Source of the DNA: Blasia pusilla
Taxonomy: Eukaryota > Marchantiophyta > Marchantiopsida > Blasiales
Direction of reading: 5' to 3'
Length of the DNA: 64,000 bases
Assembly (NCBI GenBank): GCA_050084515.1
Contig: CM114274.1
Span: 3,906,001-3,970,000 of the forward strand
Positions 30,860 through 43,287 of this stretch are shown piece after piece (position 1 is the first letter of the stretch; each line of letters opens with the position of its first letter). A program made the position numbers and the translations under genes. The notes under the pieces are model-generated. The model had not been told where the DNA came from, did no database searches, and worked only from the letters and a program-made list of their open reading frames with translations.

Positions 30860-32345
30860 CTGGATCAATTGGAACTGTAGTTCCAATAAGCTTGCTCCTG
30901 ATATCCCTTCGTTGAGAACAATTGTAGAATCGAAACTTTGGATCTGATTGTGTCCCAAACTGCCGTGCCCCATTTGGAGCCAAACTTGGACTCACTCCTA
31001 TTAAATCCTAAGATCCAATTCCAGCTGTAGAAGGCGCCCGATAAAGGGAAATCCCCATCCTCGATTAGAACTGTAGTTCCGAACAGCTTGCTCCTTGCAT
31101 CCCAATAGGTTGGCAACAAGTGTAGTATCAGAACCTGAGTTCTGATTGTGTCCCAAACTGCCGTGCCCGTTGAAAGTCATTTGGAGCCAAACTTAGTCTG
31201 AGTCCCATTGGATCCTAAGATCCAGTTCCGGCCGCAAAAGACGTCCAATAAAGGAAAATCCCCATCCTCAATTGGAACTGTAGTTCCGAATGGCATGCTT
31301 CTTACCTCCCAATAGATCGGCAAACATTGGAGAATCAAAACCTTAGTTCTGATTGTGTCCCAGATTGCCACGCCCGCTGAAGGTCATTTGGAGCCAAACT
31401 TAGCGGAGTCCAATTGGATCCTAAGATCTTATTTTGGCTGTAGAAGGCATCCGATAAAGGGAAATCTCCATCCTTGATTGGAAATGTAATTCCGAATTTC
31501 CTGCTTCTTGCATCCCAATAGGTCGGCAACAAGTGGGGAATCATAACCTGTGTTCTCATTGTGTACCAGACTACCGTGCCCAATGAAGGTCATTTGGATC
31601 CAAACTTACTCGGAGTCCAATTGGATCCTAAGATCCAATTCCGGCCGCACAAGGTGTTCGGTAGAGGAAAAATCCCCATCCTTGATTGGAACTGTAGTTC
31701 CGAATGGCCTGCTCCTTACATCCCAATAGGTCGATGGACATTGGAGAATCGGAACCTTAGTTCTGATTGTGTACTAGACTGCCGCGTACGCTACAGGTCA
31801 TTTGGAGCCAAACTTAGTCTGAGTCCAATTGGATCCTAAGATCCAATTCTGACCAAAAAAGGCGTACGGTAAAGGAAAATTCCCATCCTCGATTTGGAAT
31901 TGTAGTTCAAAATTGCCTGCTCCTTGCATCCCAATATGTCAAAAACAAATGTAGAATCGGATCTTAAGTTCTGGTTGTCCAATTGTAACCGGAGATCCAA
32001 TTCCTGCCCAGAAGGCGTACGGTAATATTTAACCCCAATTTTCAATTAGAAGTGTGGGTTTGAATAACTTTCTTCTTACATCCCAATAGGTCGGCAACAA
32101 GTGTATAATCGGAACCCTAGTTCTGAATGTGTCCTAAATTTCCGCGATCGTTGAACATCATTTGGAGCCAAACGTAGTCTGAGTCAAATTGGATCCTAAG
32201 ATCCAATTCTGGCTATAGAAGGCATCCAGTAAAGGGAAATCCCCATCCTCGATTGGAACTATAGTTCCAAACGGCATGCTCCTAAGATCCCAATGGGTTA
32301 GCAACAAATGTAGTTCCGAGTTCATTTGGAACTAGAGTTTGTATT
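30860..32345. repeat. Tandem array of about 208-bp units with paired palindromes
   Basis: About eight units carry GGAACTGTAGTTCC or variants at 30871, 31067, 31274, 31480, 31688, 31896, 32048 and 32255. Spacing is 196-208 bp except for one of 152. A second site, GGAACCTTAGTTCTGATTGTG, lies 63 bp after the first in most units. Other constant blocks are GGTCATTTGGAGCCAAACTT, CAATTGGATCCTAAGATCC and GGGAAATCCCCATCCT. On the minus strand units read as related peptides (PTYWDARS, FGTTVPIEDGDFPLS). Confidence 0.9.
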
Positions 32346-32571
32346 GCTTTTTCTTGGTCCTCGTTGGGAGCTTCTTCAGGGTCAAATCAACACATTGCGC
32401 TGTCAACTTCAAGGCTATCTCGACCGGTAGAAACCAAATACTTCCGAGTTCATTTAGAATTAGAGTTCCAAATGCCATTCAATAACCTTCCAATGCAACA
32501 ATAGTTCCAAATTCCGTAGAAATGTCAGTAGGATATATTCCAAAGTCCGAATAGCTCCTTCAGCGGGAAGA

Positions 32572-32599
32572 AGTAGGTCTACCAGTTGGTAGACCTACT
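32572..32599. repeat. Perfect 28-bp hairpin palindrome
   Basis: AGTAGGTCTACCA and TGGTAGACCTACT are exact reverse complements, 13 bases each, around a 2-base centre GT. It sits just after the tandem array. Confidence 0.9.
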
Positions 32600-33299
32600 A
32601 CTTCAGAGGGGTTGGGGCAGAGGGTACATGAGGCCTAGATTATTTGTTTCTTTACTTGAGAATGCTTTGGAATTGGGTCTTAAGCTCCGATTTTGATGAC
32701 GAATGCACAAACCTTGGCAAAGTCCGCACTCAATCGTCCGCCACCTCCTTTACTGTGAAGTCACGAAATAAATTAGTTTATGTTGCAAATATTGCTCTGA
32801 CGGTGTATGAAGAATTTAACCACATCACACGCTAGCCTTCGCTCTCGCGAGATGTCCAAAGAAACGAACAAAATAAACATTGTCAACATCATTCTTAACG
32901 TTTTAACTTCAAGATCATACTATATGGGTTGTCGGCGACTGGAAGAGACTTGATTGGTTGCAAAATAACTTGAATATATGGTCATATTTAAATGGACTTA
33001 AGTCCTTATTTACTTGTAAACATAACTTCAAGAAAGTTGAAAACCCAAAAAAATTTAATTCACCAGGAATGTCGAAATTGGTGTTGAACCCTAACAATGA
33101 CGTTTGAAGAGGAAATAGTGAAAGAACAACCCTAAAAATGATATTTGTGAAACAATCCAAGAGTGAAAGAACAACCCTAAAAATCACATTTGAAGAGAAA
33201 ATAATAGTCACATGACCTTGGTGATCGGGTGACTTTTATTTTCTCTTCAAATTTCATTTTTATGTTCTCAATTTAATTATTATGTTCTTTCTCACAAAG
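32600..33299. other. AT-rich stretch without a gene
   Basis: No supported gene. Short direct repeats of GTGAAAGAACAACCCTAAAAAT near 33118 and 33162 (44 bp apart) are the only structure seen. Confidence 0.5.
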
Positions 33300-33640
33300 T
33301 ATCAGTTTTAGCAACACTTGGTCTTTACGGGGGAGGTCAAGAAAGTGGGGTAAAGAGGGCAGGCCATGAGAGGGTATGGAAGGAGTGCATGAGAGGGAAG
33401 CATTATGGAAGAGCAAGGGGTGCGGTAAACTAGGGGCCAAGAGACAAGAGATGGTGTGGGTGGGAATGAGGTGGAGAACATAACCCCAAATGTGGAAGTT
33501 AGGCTTTGATGCAAAAAAAACTTAAATTGAAGGAAGGTTTCCCAAATGGACAAGTTTGTTATATTGACAAACGAAAGTTTGTAAACATGGACTTTGTCTA
33601 CGTGTACTACGTCGTGTAGCCTCAACCATCTATGCATTCA
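33300..33640 (-). repeat. Repeat Z remnant
   Basis: On the minus strand it carries GGCTACACGACGTAGTACACGTAGACAAAGTCCATG-type sequence followed by AAACTTGTCCATTTGG and a long pyrimidine-rich stretch. The same order is seen at 39900-40450 (minus), 51240-51620 (plus) and partly 37560-37800 (plus). Confidence 0.5.
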
Positions 33641-35280
33641 CATTTAATCAATCCTTCTTGTTTGTGTCAAATTTATTTTCCAATGACTGATCAAGAAGTT
33701 TGCTATATAGTGTTTGCATTTCTAATATTGTTCTAATTTACTATGTTGCAATTTATTTCTTTTCATATTTCCCTCTTGGTTGTTAATGACTTTTCTTATC
33801 TTTTGTTCGTGTGTTTTTTTAATAAATAGTCATAGTTTATGATGATTATGTGCTTAATTTTCGCCAATGATCGTTTTCAATGTATTGAGCATCTTTAATT
33901 ATAGATTTTCCTAAAAAGTGTTGATTTCTTCCCATATTAAGGGATAATTACAAAGTTCATAGATTGCTTTATAATATTTTCCTCTAAGTTGTGTTGATCC
34001 GTGTAGTTCAGAAAGTCTGATTATAAGATCAAGAATTAAACTTATGATAAAAAATCAATCAAACTAATTTCGGAAAAAGTTATGGAATTTGCAACATAAA
34101 TTTTTGATTTGCCACAAGAATCTAGCCCATAACACTAAGACCTTAAAGATGGATCTTAAAATAGTATGGGGACATGAAGCTTCTCAATGAATATGAATTG
34201 AGGAATGTGAACGCAATAAAAGTGTGAATATCTAATTTGTCCAAAATAACTGAAGATGTGGAGGATATTAATATCGTGCACAATGAAAAAAGAGTTTTGA
34301 CACGTACTTACTAGCTTTAGAGTTATCTAGTTTGAGCAAAAGATTGAACAAATGCAATTTGAAAATAGGGCCTCATGTTCATCAATTGTAGTGTTATCTC
34401 CTTACAAAGCATGTCCATTAACAAGTTTCTTTAGAATTCAAGTACAAATCTTCTTGAGATAGCTCTACATTCATTCAAAGCTAAAATATTTGCATGAAAA
34501 GAGGAAAGGATATCAATCACATGTTGAGTCCTCGCACTCAATCCACATGTCATAGTTTAGAATAAAAATTTAGTTAAATGAGATTTGTTCCGAGGGAAAA
34601 TTACACATATAAAAAAACCAAAATTATCATAGATCCTTCTTTATTGTTTGAATTTCTCCTCCTATAACCTTGTGTTTCTTTCCTTTTAACTTGCCTTGCG
34701 CATACACATTACTATACAATCCACATCGTTGGTCATATCTACACAATATGCAATACTAATCTTCCCAGCATAGTGGTAGATCCAGAAAAAAAAAAAACCC
34801 TCACGTATGTATATGCACCAAGACCATGTAACCACTAAAAATTGAAGAAAATGGTTCACATGGCCAACTCCTCTCTCGAATCTACACATGATATTGAGCC
34901 ATATCCACCCTCTACTATGAGGGAATATGGACTCCAACATCCTAGTTCAAACTAAACACTAAGCAAGAGAGGTGCTCCACAAGTTCAACACATATGAGAA
35001 ACATGGCTTGTGAAAGCCCTCTCTTCCTCTCTTATACCCTTGGAAACAAGCAAAAGCTCTTCCTCAAAAAATAGCCCTCCAAATGGTAAGTTGTGTGCAT
35101 GGGTAACTCTGTGATCCTTGACTCAATCGACAATTCACTTGACCAAAAATAGCAAAAGAGGGAATTTCTCAGTGATGTATACCAAGACCTCGCAACCCTC
35201 CCTCTAATTGACAGTTGAGCATCCTAACGCAAGATAGCAGACATCACATCTACCTAACATGATGTACTATTGTATATAAA
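33641..35280. other. AT-rich DNA, no gene
   Basis: Nothing coding is supported. Sequence near 34705-34745 (GCGCATACACATTACTATACAATCC) resembles 51943-51975 (GCACATACACATTGCTACACAACA), hinting at another repeat Y fragment. Confidence 0.4.
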
Positions 35281-35289
35281 TCTAGCACA

Positions 35290-37180
35290 GTCGGTGTTGT
35301 CGTACTCGTAATACCTCCCAACATATGCTTACCCTTAGGTACATTTCATCTATCTCTACTTAGAGATATCCATGTATCCATATGGCATGCTTCAATATTG
35401 TAGCTAACCTCTTTATTGATCTCTCCAAAGAGATCTAACACTCTCTATCCTTCTCTAGAAGCTGCCACACAAAAGGTATGGTATCCAAGGATATAGAGCC
35501 TCCATCCCAAGAGCATGACCATCACTTGACTCTATATACTTTAGAACAAAGGCATGGCTCAATACTTGCCTCCTGAGCTCGATTGTCTATAATCCTCTGC
35601 AAATCAATGCTCGTACCCAACAATGACGAAGAGATCTTTGCACTTTGGGAAGAGACACCCAAAATGGCATATCTCTTTGTGGGACTATCCTCTACGCTGA
35701 TATCCTCTACATGGATTCTCTTGTGGATGCTTCTCTCTTGCAACTCCCTCGCGAGCTACTCACTAGCCATGAATGTTGCCAACGTGATTATGGCATCAAC
35801 TCATGGACTATCAATACAAACCTACAAACCGCATTGGTAAATATCTCAGCCATCTATAACCTAATCGCCATCCTAATCGATAAGCAATAGTCTCCCCCCA
35901 AAAATTCAAGATAAAATCAAGAAGGTGTAACATTATACTCCATACAAACATATCATAACTTAGCCCTTGTAACTTACCATCACTTAATGGGGGATATCCC
36001 AAACACTTGGTCTAAAGGCATCCTAGGCATGTCCACGACCTCCTCAAAAGCCACCTCCAAACAAGAGGTAGTAACCTCTCAACGCTCACAGAATGTGGCG
36101 GCCAATCGAAACACCTCCGTTGGTCAAACTCCCACCATTGCCATATATTTAGCAGAAAACAATTGATCCTGACTTATCATAAAGTGCTCATCTCCAATTG
36201 AGTGCTTGACATAGAAGTTGCATCTCTAAGTCCCCATGATGTCGATGTACCCATTCCACTTATGGATATCGTTGGTCATCCAAGCACCATCGATGATGTA
36301 TGAAGTGCCTCCAACAATGTGGAACCCTCTTGTGTTGCCCATTGGTCCCCTCTTGTGGGTCTATCTCAACCCCACCTTGTTGTGGCTTGGTCACTCTCAT
36401 AACATCGTAAGTGATTGAGTCACCACTGCATTAGTATCCACTTAAGCCGCATAACTCTCGGAATAGCCTAAGCCTCCCCCTTATCCTGGTATGGCATAGA
36501 GGCTGGAGCTAAAGTACCTACTCCTTGCTTCATGTTTATCAACGATTTCATCATTGTCATGGGAAAATCCTCTACTCCAACTCATCGATGCGAGTGAGGA
36601 GTGCTACATTGGGTGCATGCCCTCCATATTCTCTAATTGGTGATACTTGGAACTCTACCATCATGGTTAACAACTTCTTGACCTCTTCCAACTATCTTGC
36701 CCCTAGGCCCTAGCTTGGCCTACCTCTCGACATGCCTCTTGACAAGGATCAAAAAATCTATCTCTAGCTAGTGTGACCATATTGGTGACTATTCGTGGTC
36801 ACACTTCAATTATGGTAGGGCTATACTAGATGGATGTGAAAAATCCGAGGCACCCTCGGCCCTCTACCATAATGTGGTCAATTCTTATGCCTATGGGATC
36901 CACCACACGTCTAACAAGCAAAAGTTGGTCCCTACGGACCAATGTATGTTAATACGGGTCATTGCCTCAAGGACTCATGAAACTTGTCCTACTCTTTGGG
37001 CATAGTGGCCCGCTCTTGTGGCACTAGTGCATGCAGGGGCATCTATGGGGCTATTGACAATAGCGGATTTTCTTACTCTCCCAAGAATCTTGTAGTCATC
37101 GTATACTTCTCACTTATGTTGAGCTCAATCTACTCAAATAACTCAAAGATCCCCTTCAATGTGGGCTTCGCCATATGAAG
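35290..37180 (-). pseudogene. Possible gag remnant of an LTR element
   Basis: On the minus strand many short frames show a gag-like layout. A leader region (MAKPTLKGIFELFE at about 37178) is followed near 36880-36930 by a CCHC-like knuckle, C-x-TCGGSHRHKN, then P-H-Y-G, with the third Cys lost to a stop. Further down, frames fall apart. No pol domain was found. It may be the body of the element whose ends are repeat Z. Weak evidence. Confidence 0.3.
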
Positions 37181-37559
37181 CCCATATTGAAGGGTACATG
37201 ACTTGTTGTGTTGTGGCATCACGAGATTAGGTAGTTGAGCTTGACATAATTTTCTATCTCAATTGGAATCTTAGAATCATGTATTTACCATATATGATTC
37301 GACATGTTGGGTTAGATTAGATTGGTGTAGGCTTGGATTTCTAATGAAGGGCTAGGAAATTATCCATGGCGTGGGTAAATTCAACCCTAAGACCCCTTAT
37401 GGTGTTTTTAGGGACCCAACTCAAATCAACCAGGATGTCAACTCAAGTAAGTGGAGAAGCGTCATGAATTGGTGAGTCTATGGCGCCCACGCTAGCAAAG
37501 ATCCGAGAAGAAAATTTCAAGATTGCCTTTGGATAACGTCCGTGTCGGCGGACATGTGA

Positions 37560-37800
37560 GTGGACTTATATCCATCATATGGAAGGAGTTTTTCATAGGA
37601 GCCCTACCTTTCCCTTCTTTCTCATCCCCCCTATTTGCCTCAATACCTTACTTGCCGATGCCACCCTTGCCTTGCCTTCCACCACGAGCTATAAGAATGG
37701 GGCCCATCTCTTGCAATCTATATGGGTGGATATCTCCACACTTGTTTGTCCATGTTCACCCTAGGACGGACTTGTCTATTTTTGTGCAACCATGATCAAG
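37560..37800 (+). repeat. Repeat Z copy, plus strand
   Basis: Shares ATGGGGCCCATCTCTTGCAATC and GGACTTGTCTATTTTTGTGC with the minus strand of 39900-40000, in the same order. Confidence 0.6.
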
Positions 37801-39898
37801 CAAGTCATTATTGTAGGTCCAAGGAGGAAAGATCTTGGTGTGATCCACCAAATTCGGAACCTAGATTATATATCTAGTCGCAAAGCGAGGCTGGAGACTA
37901 ATATTAGATGAGATTTGCACGTATCTTATGACCAAACTTAGGCGGGAAAGGGCCATAGCTACTCGCGGGGACTTAGGCAAGGCAAGCAAGGTTTGAAACC
38001 TTGGGGCTGAATACCTAGCCAAGGCAAGAAGCAAGGAGCATGTGAGTAGTAAAGATGGGCAAGAAACCACAAGCATGTGGTGTTATTTAAGTTGTAAAAC
38101 GATGGAGATGCGTAGAGAATGATGAAGATTATATATGATACAAGCTCATATTATGATATAAGGTATTCCTTTAATTAGTATCTTCTGCAGTAACACCATT
38201 TCTAATTATATATATATGAAAATATTTATAAAAATGATATTTCATTCATTATTTTTTCTAATATATATTTTTTGTTCAGAGGCGTGTTGGAAACTCTTCA
38301 AATTCTCTAAATATGCAAAAAATCGAAGTATTGTGAGATTGGTAATTCACCTACCATAACAATAAATGGTTTACTACAACAATAATGATGCATCTTAGAT
38401 TTTTGTAAAAAAATTAGAGAGACCAATCTCACCCAATGGTTTGAGACTAAAAGGTTAGATCTAACTACTTGAAATTATTTATATCTTGATTTTCCTTATT
38501 ACTATTGTTGGAGTAATAAGAAAAGGTTTCCAAGAAACAAGGATAGAATGTCTATGTATATCTTATTGGCCGCTTATACCTTACAGTGCTTACACATCTA
38601 GGTAAATATTTGTTCTTAATGCACTCTTTCATTTTACATTTGGTCAAATAGCCACAAGCTAGCAAACTATACATGTTCATAGATGAAGGTCAATATCATT
38701 AATTGAGATAACTCCTTCATTATGTGTGAGGAGAAACTTCCTATGATTATATAAGAATTATGGATGGAGTATTATTTCCAATATTTAAGAAGCTTTTTAT
38801 CCAAATGAGACTTCTAGAGGATGATAGAGAAGCCTTCTCTTGATTTGAAGAGGCTTCCCATATACGTAGTGGATCTTCGTTGCATTAATTATTTGTGATT
38901 TTTTTAGCTTATAATACACTTGCATGTTCTACTACACTTGGAGTCACTTGACTCCAATTCTAGAAGATCTCTTATAGGAATGATATGAGGTAATTGTTAT
39001 TATATGAAAGAGAAACATTAGAAGAAGCACAACTGAATGAATGACAACATACTGTTTGGGATGCTATATGCGATGAACTTAAAAGAAATCTACCAAGTGC
39101 TCCACCATCTCCACAATTCTTTTCATCAATACTCGCAGTGAAACATGAGAGATATTTCTTTATATTCTTCTCCTGAAGTTTTCAAGAGTATAGGAGATAT
39201 AACTCAAAATGTTGCATCATGTAAGCTTAAGATATTTGCTTTGTTATTAAGCGATGGACATACAACACATTCATGCTTCAAGATTTCCATCAATATTGAT
39301 GAGAGCTCTACTTGCAAGTAGATTTGTGAATTATACGTACTACTAGTAGTTACTACCTCTAAGATAGGGAAATATGGGATCTCATCTCTAAATTCTTAGA
39401 AATTCTAACTTAAAAATCATTTTTTACTATGATTAGAGTTTACTAGTCAAATATGATGTAGCTCGCTTAATTTGGAAATCAAGACTTATTATATAGAACA
39501 AGGCGCTTATGACTTACGAAGATGTATTTCCATAGCTATAACCTCCCTTATCATGCGCATACATAGAACTATATAATAAATATACATAATTGTCACATAC
39601 ATCACCACCAAATGTAACACATCTACCATCGTACCATTTAAGAGCTTTCTGAACCTTCTTATGTGTTTCTTAAAGGCTCGAATTCTTGATTTGTTAATAA
39701 CTTGTTGTGCGAGTTAGGGTCACGTATATACACTAAATAGCTACTTGGAGCCTTTGAGAGGGCTATACCCTACTGGGAGGCTTATATTTCTACAATTGAG
39801 TCTTCCAAGCAAGGCTAGGGCAGATCCGAAAATTCCTTCTAACGGTGTATTAAACCTTAATTCTATTAAGTTAAGGGTAGGTTTGGCTCAATTGGTAT
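37801..39898. other. AT-rich DNA, no gene
   Basis: No gene supported. A short plus-strand stretch near 39057-39170 (DAICDELKRNLPSAPPSPQF) looks coding-like but is surrounded by stops. Confidence 0.45.
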
Positions 39899-40456
39899 TT
39901 AGTGTATTACATAGGCTAAGCATGGTTGCAAAAAAATGGACAAGTCCATCTCTAGGACAAACTTGGATTGCAAGAAATGGGGCCCATACTTTAGTTCATG
40001 ATGGAAGGTAGGGAAAGGACGAGTGGGACAATTAGGGGGAGGAAGTGGGGGTGGATGGAGGAAGAGACAAGAAATTATGGAACACATAGGAAAGTGGAAG
40101 GAATGAGAAAGAAGGGTAAGATGGGGCCCACATGGACAAGTCCTTCCATAAGACGGATGCAAGTCTATGGATATGGACATATCCTCGAACATGAACTTTG
40201 TCCATATATATGAAACATTGAGGCTACGATAGTCATATGTTTCCCATTTTATTTTCATTGAAGAAAAATGAGTATTTCTAATCTTTCCCTTGAGATACAG
40301 TGCTCTCAAAGCTCCCAAGGATCTAGGAAGGTGACTTACATACATATCACTCCGACCTATAAAATATGATAGTGAAAAATCAAGAACCTCAAAGAACATG
40401 CTAAGAAAGTGTGATATATGCATACAAGTCACCATTGAGTCACCAAAGGAGGCCAA
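39899..40456 (-). repeat. Repeat Z, most complete copy
   Basis: The minus strand holds a 185-codon open frame, but the same DNA recurs at other sites (37560-37800, 51060-51620) with no frame conserved, so I treat it as a repeat. Features are GGCCCCATTTCTTGCAATCC, GATGGACTTGTCCATTTTT and a CT-rich middle. It may be an LTR. Confidence 0.6.
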
Positions 40457-40566
40457 TCAGTCACTTATGGGCTATGGCCGTCTTATCAAGGCTTAGTATT
40501 TACTCTTCTTTGACTACAAATATCGTGACAAATACACCCTATATCTCTTGCTATAATGAAAAACAA

Positions 40567-40600
40567 ACACACACACTCTCTCTCTCTCTCTCTCACTCAA
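40567..40600. repeat. CA/CT microsatellite
   Basis: (CA)n passes into (CT)n, followed 50 bp on by (AAAT)n near 40641-40660. Confidence 0.9.
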
Positions 40601-40660
40601 ATCTGGCCTCTCTTAGCAAATGAGTGTGACACCCTCCAAAATAAATAAATAAATAAATCC

Positions 40661-41700
40661 ATGAGGAATTATTATTAGGTTCAACAACAAACCATCTATT
40701 TTATTAGTTTTTTAGCACCTAATATATTGAAAAACAGATTAAAGTTACAATTAAACTTGCACCTCGGGACAAGTGTAAAGTTATAAACAAAATTACATCT
40801 TGGGACATGTGTACTACATGTGACACTTTCTTCACAAATTATTTTTGAGAAAGTGTTTAATTAATCTATTCTATCATGGTCAACATAGCATGTGTAATAA
40901 GACAAAGTAGTAACACACTTACCAGGTTGATTTTGAAGTGCTCCTCGATAGAGGTTTGATTGGGTGGGTGTAAAATTTGGGGGCCTAAGAGATCGTGTTT
41001 GAGGGATCCCAAAGGATAAGAATTAATTAATGATCTGCAAGAAGTAGAAGAATAGCATATATATTTAGAGACGAGTGGGATGTTTATTAACGGGGGGTAC
41101 TCCTTACGCCTTGAGAAGAAAAAATTGGAGGTTGTTGGTTAGCCGATTTGACGCATTAAAAAAACTTAAACATCAAGTACACATCGATCCTAATGGAAAA
41201 GAGACTTGGGTCCATAGAATGTTTAACCAACGTAAGGATAAGGTTTCAAAACTCAGAGGAAAAGCTTGAAGTTTATTTGGAACCAAGTGGCACGTTGGAG
41301 TGTATAATTATTTTAGGTTCTTTGAATAAAATTAAATAATACTTTCAAAATGAGTATCTTGAAACCCTCTTCCATTTGGACAGGTTGGATCCATCCCACA
41401 TTAATCGATTAAGCACCACTTAGGGTAGAGGAATTTCACTTCAAAATACAAAATTTGAAATTCAAAAAATACTTGCAAAGTCAAAAAGTGCACACTAAGT
41501 GATGTTGGCATACGCATGTCTTCATCTCCTTTTTTGTTTTCTATTGAAACTTTTCTATATTTATTTTATTTCTTCTTCAATTTCGTGTCAAGTTCTCCAT
41601 TTTATATTGTATTTTGCAAGATATGGCGTAGCAGTCCCAAATATGCGAGGGTGAGGGTGTGTCGCGAAGAAGCCCCACTTCGAGTAAACGAGTGACAGGC
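40661..41700. other. AT-rich DNA, no gene
   Basis: No gene supported. Base composition shifts toward GC from about 41640 onward. Confidence 0.45.
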
Positions 41701-41730
41701 TAGAGGTTGCGAAACTTTACAGGTTCGGGG

Positions 41731-42115
41731 CCTCTAGGATGGATGATGCTTATCCCTCTTGCATTCTCGAGGGTTTGGTCAAGCGATATTTTATTCCCCG
41801 AGAAGATGTACGTGCGGAGGCGCAACATGGAGCTTAACTCGTATCATCGTCGTCGGGAGAGGAAGTGCCACGAGTTTTCGTGCAGTGGTGTTGGAGAGGT
41901 TTGTCCGAGGGATGCAATTGGTCGAAGAAGTTTCAAACCAAGTCGACAAAAATCTCGACAAAGTGCAATGTTGCGAAGAATTGGATTCTCATCTGCTTTC
42001 GTGAGAAGCTGCGAGCGTGGAAAGTAATGACGATGATAAAAAAAAGAAAAGATTTTTGGCCCGTTCGCACGAGATTTTGAGACGCGTGACGGCAATCATC
42101 AGAGACGGCGCACCA
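41731..42115 (+). pseudogene. Unrecognised coding-like remnant upstream of dirigent gene
   Basis: A frame reads MDDAYPSCILEGLVKRYFIP, then REDVRAEAQHGA before a stop; another frame continues VVLERFVRGMQLVEEVSNQV and, after a TGA, ESNDDDKKKKRFLARSHEIL. Composition is GC-rich and coding-like. Frames are broken at least twice. Not recognised. Confidence 0.3.
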
Positions 42116-42446
42116 GTTATGTGACGAGTACGTGCCCGTGGCTCTCGCCCGATCTACGATTGGACGACAATGGTTGTGCGCGCAACTCCGACGACGTCCT
42201 TGCTTCTTTCTGGAGGATAATCGCATTATCGCATTGCACTCTCCGATAGAAATCCAGAGTTGACTAGCTGTAATTACTCACCACACGTGAGTACGGTGTG
42301 GTACCTTGTCAACCGTTACGCCTCGACGTTCGTACATCGATGCGATATTTCCTCGTCGGTAAAGTTAGAAGGATGTCGCGGTCACTTTGTGAACTTAGAG
42401 CATATTTTCGCAGTTCTCACACCCTGCGATCGACCTTGGCTGACAG

Positions 42447-42454
42447 TATATAAG
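42447..42454 (+). promoter_or_regulatory. TATA box of the dirigent-like gene
   Basis: TATATAAG lies in a GC-richer context with no coding upstream in phase. A start about 30 bp downstream (near 42480) would give a leader of about 800 bp containing one intron. Confidence 0.6.
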
Positions 42455-42813
42455 AGCGGCAGTTCTCGGTTGTTTCAAACCAGTTCTCGAGTCTCGACGT
42501 CGATCTTTGTGGAGGTCAGTTCCCTTCAGCCTGGCTAGCTCGTCAAGCATATAGATGAGCATGCTGGTGTGTCTGGTGTGTTCACGATTGTATGTAGTGA
42601 TCAGTTCGGAATAGATAATAGAATTATCAGTACTTTCGGTACGTATTTTGTGAGATTTCTCCTGGCAGTCTTTTCGAGACCGATGGGACGTATGTCGGAC
42701 ATTCGCCACTGAATTATATCACACCTTGACGGATTTATTTGCGTGCAGCTGGTTGAAGATTAATCACTGGGAGCGTTTCTTGAAGCCAGAGAGCAAAGCA
42801 GCAGGAGTTACAG

Positions 42814-43265
42814 GTAATTTTACAAAGAAACACTCGATTCAAATCGTAACTTCAATTCAAGCGCATGTGTAGGTCTACGGCATTCTGAAACGGTCTTGGC
42901 AAAGCTGAAATATGTGAGTAGGAATGTTGTGTGAAGGTATTCTTCATGGCTACCTTTTCTCGATCTAGCATTGCTCTCTCCCTTTCCGCAACTCAGGCAG
43001 CTCTCCATCGTCAGCAAACTGGAGCTTCTAAGTACATCTCTCTGCTCTCGATATCCATCACCAGCATCTCCTCTAAAATTACATACTCCGGCGTTGCGTG
43101 CTTCATCCTTTGTGTAGTTAAGACCGTTTGGAGATGTCACGTATGAAGGGAACGCGACCTAACGAAAGCTTACCATTTCAGGTCCTACTGGACCTCTAGC
43201 TACAGCACTCACTTGTATTCAACTAAATTTACTTACGACGCGCTGAATCGTTCCTTAATTTGCAG
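42814..43265 (+). other. Predicted leader intron of the dirigent-like gene
   Basis: Donor ACAG|GTAATTTT at 42814 and acceptor AATTTGCAG at 43265 bracket a 452-bp intron ending 22 bp before the ATG. A second acceptor (CATTTCAG near 43182) is possible. Predicted from splice consensus only. Confidence 0.45.
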
Positions 43266-43287
43266 ACACGCGACGGCGCTCGTCATC

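Noticed and set aside
39899-40456. A 185-codon minus-strand ORF as a gene
   Set aside because: The DNA belongs to repeat Z and the frame is not kept in the other copies.
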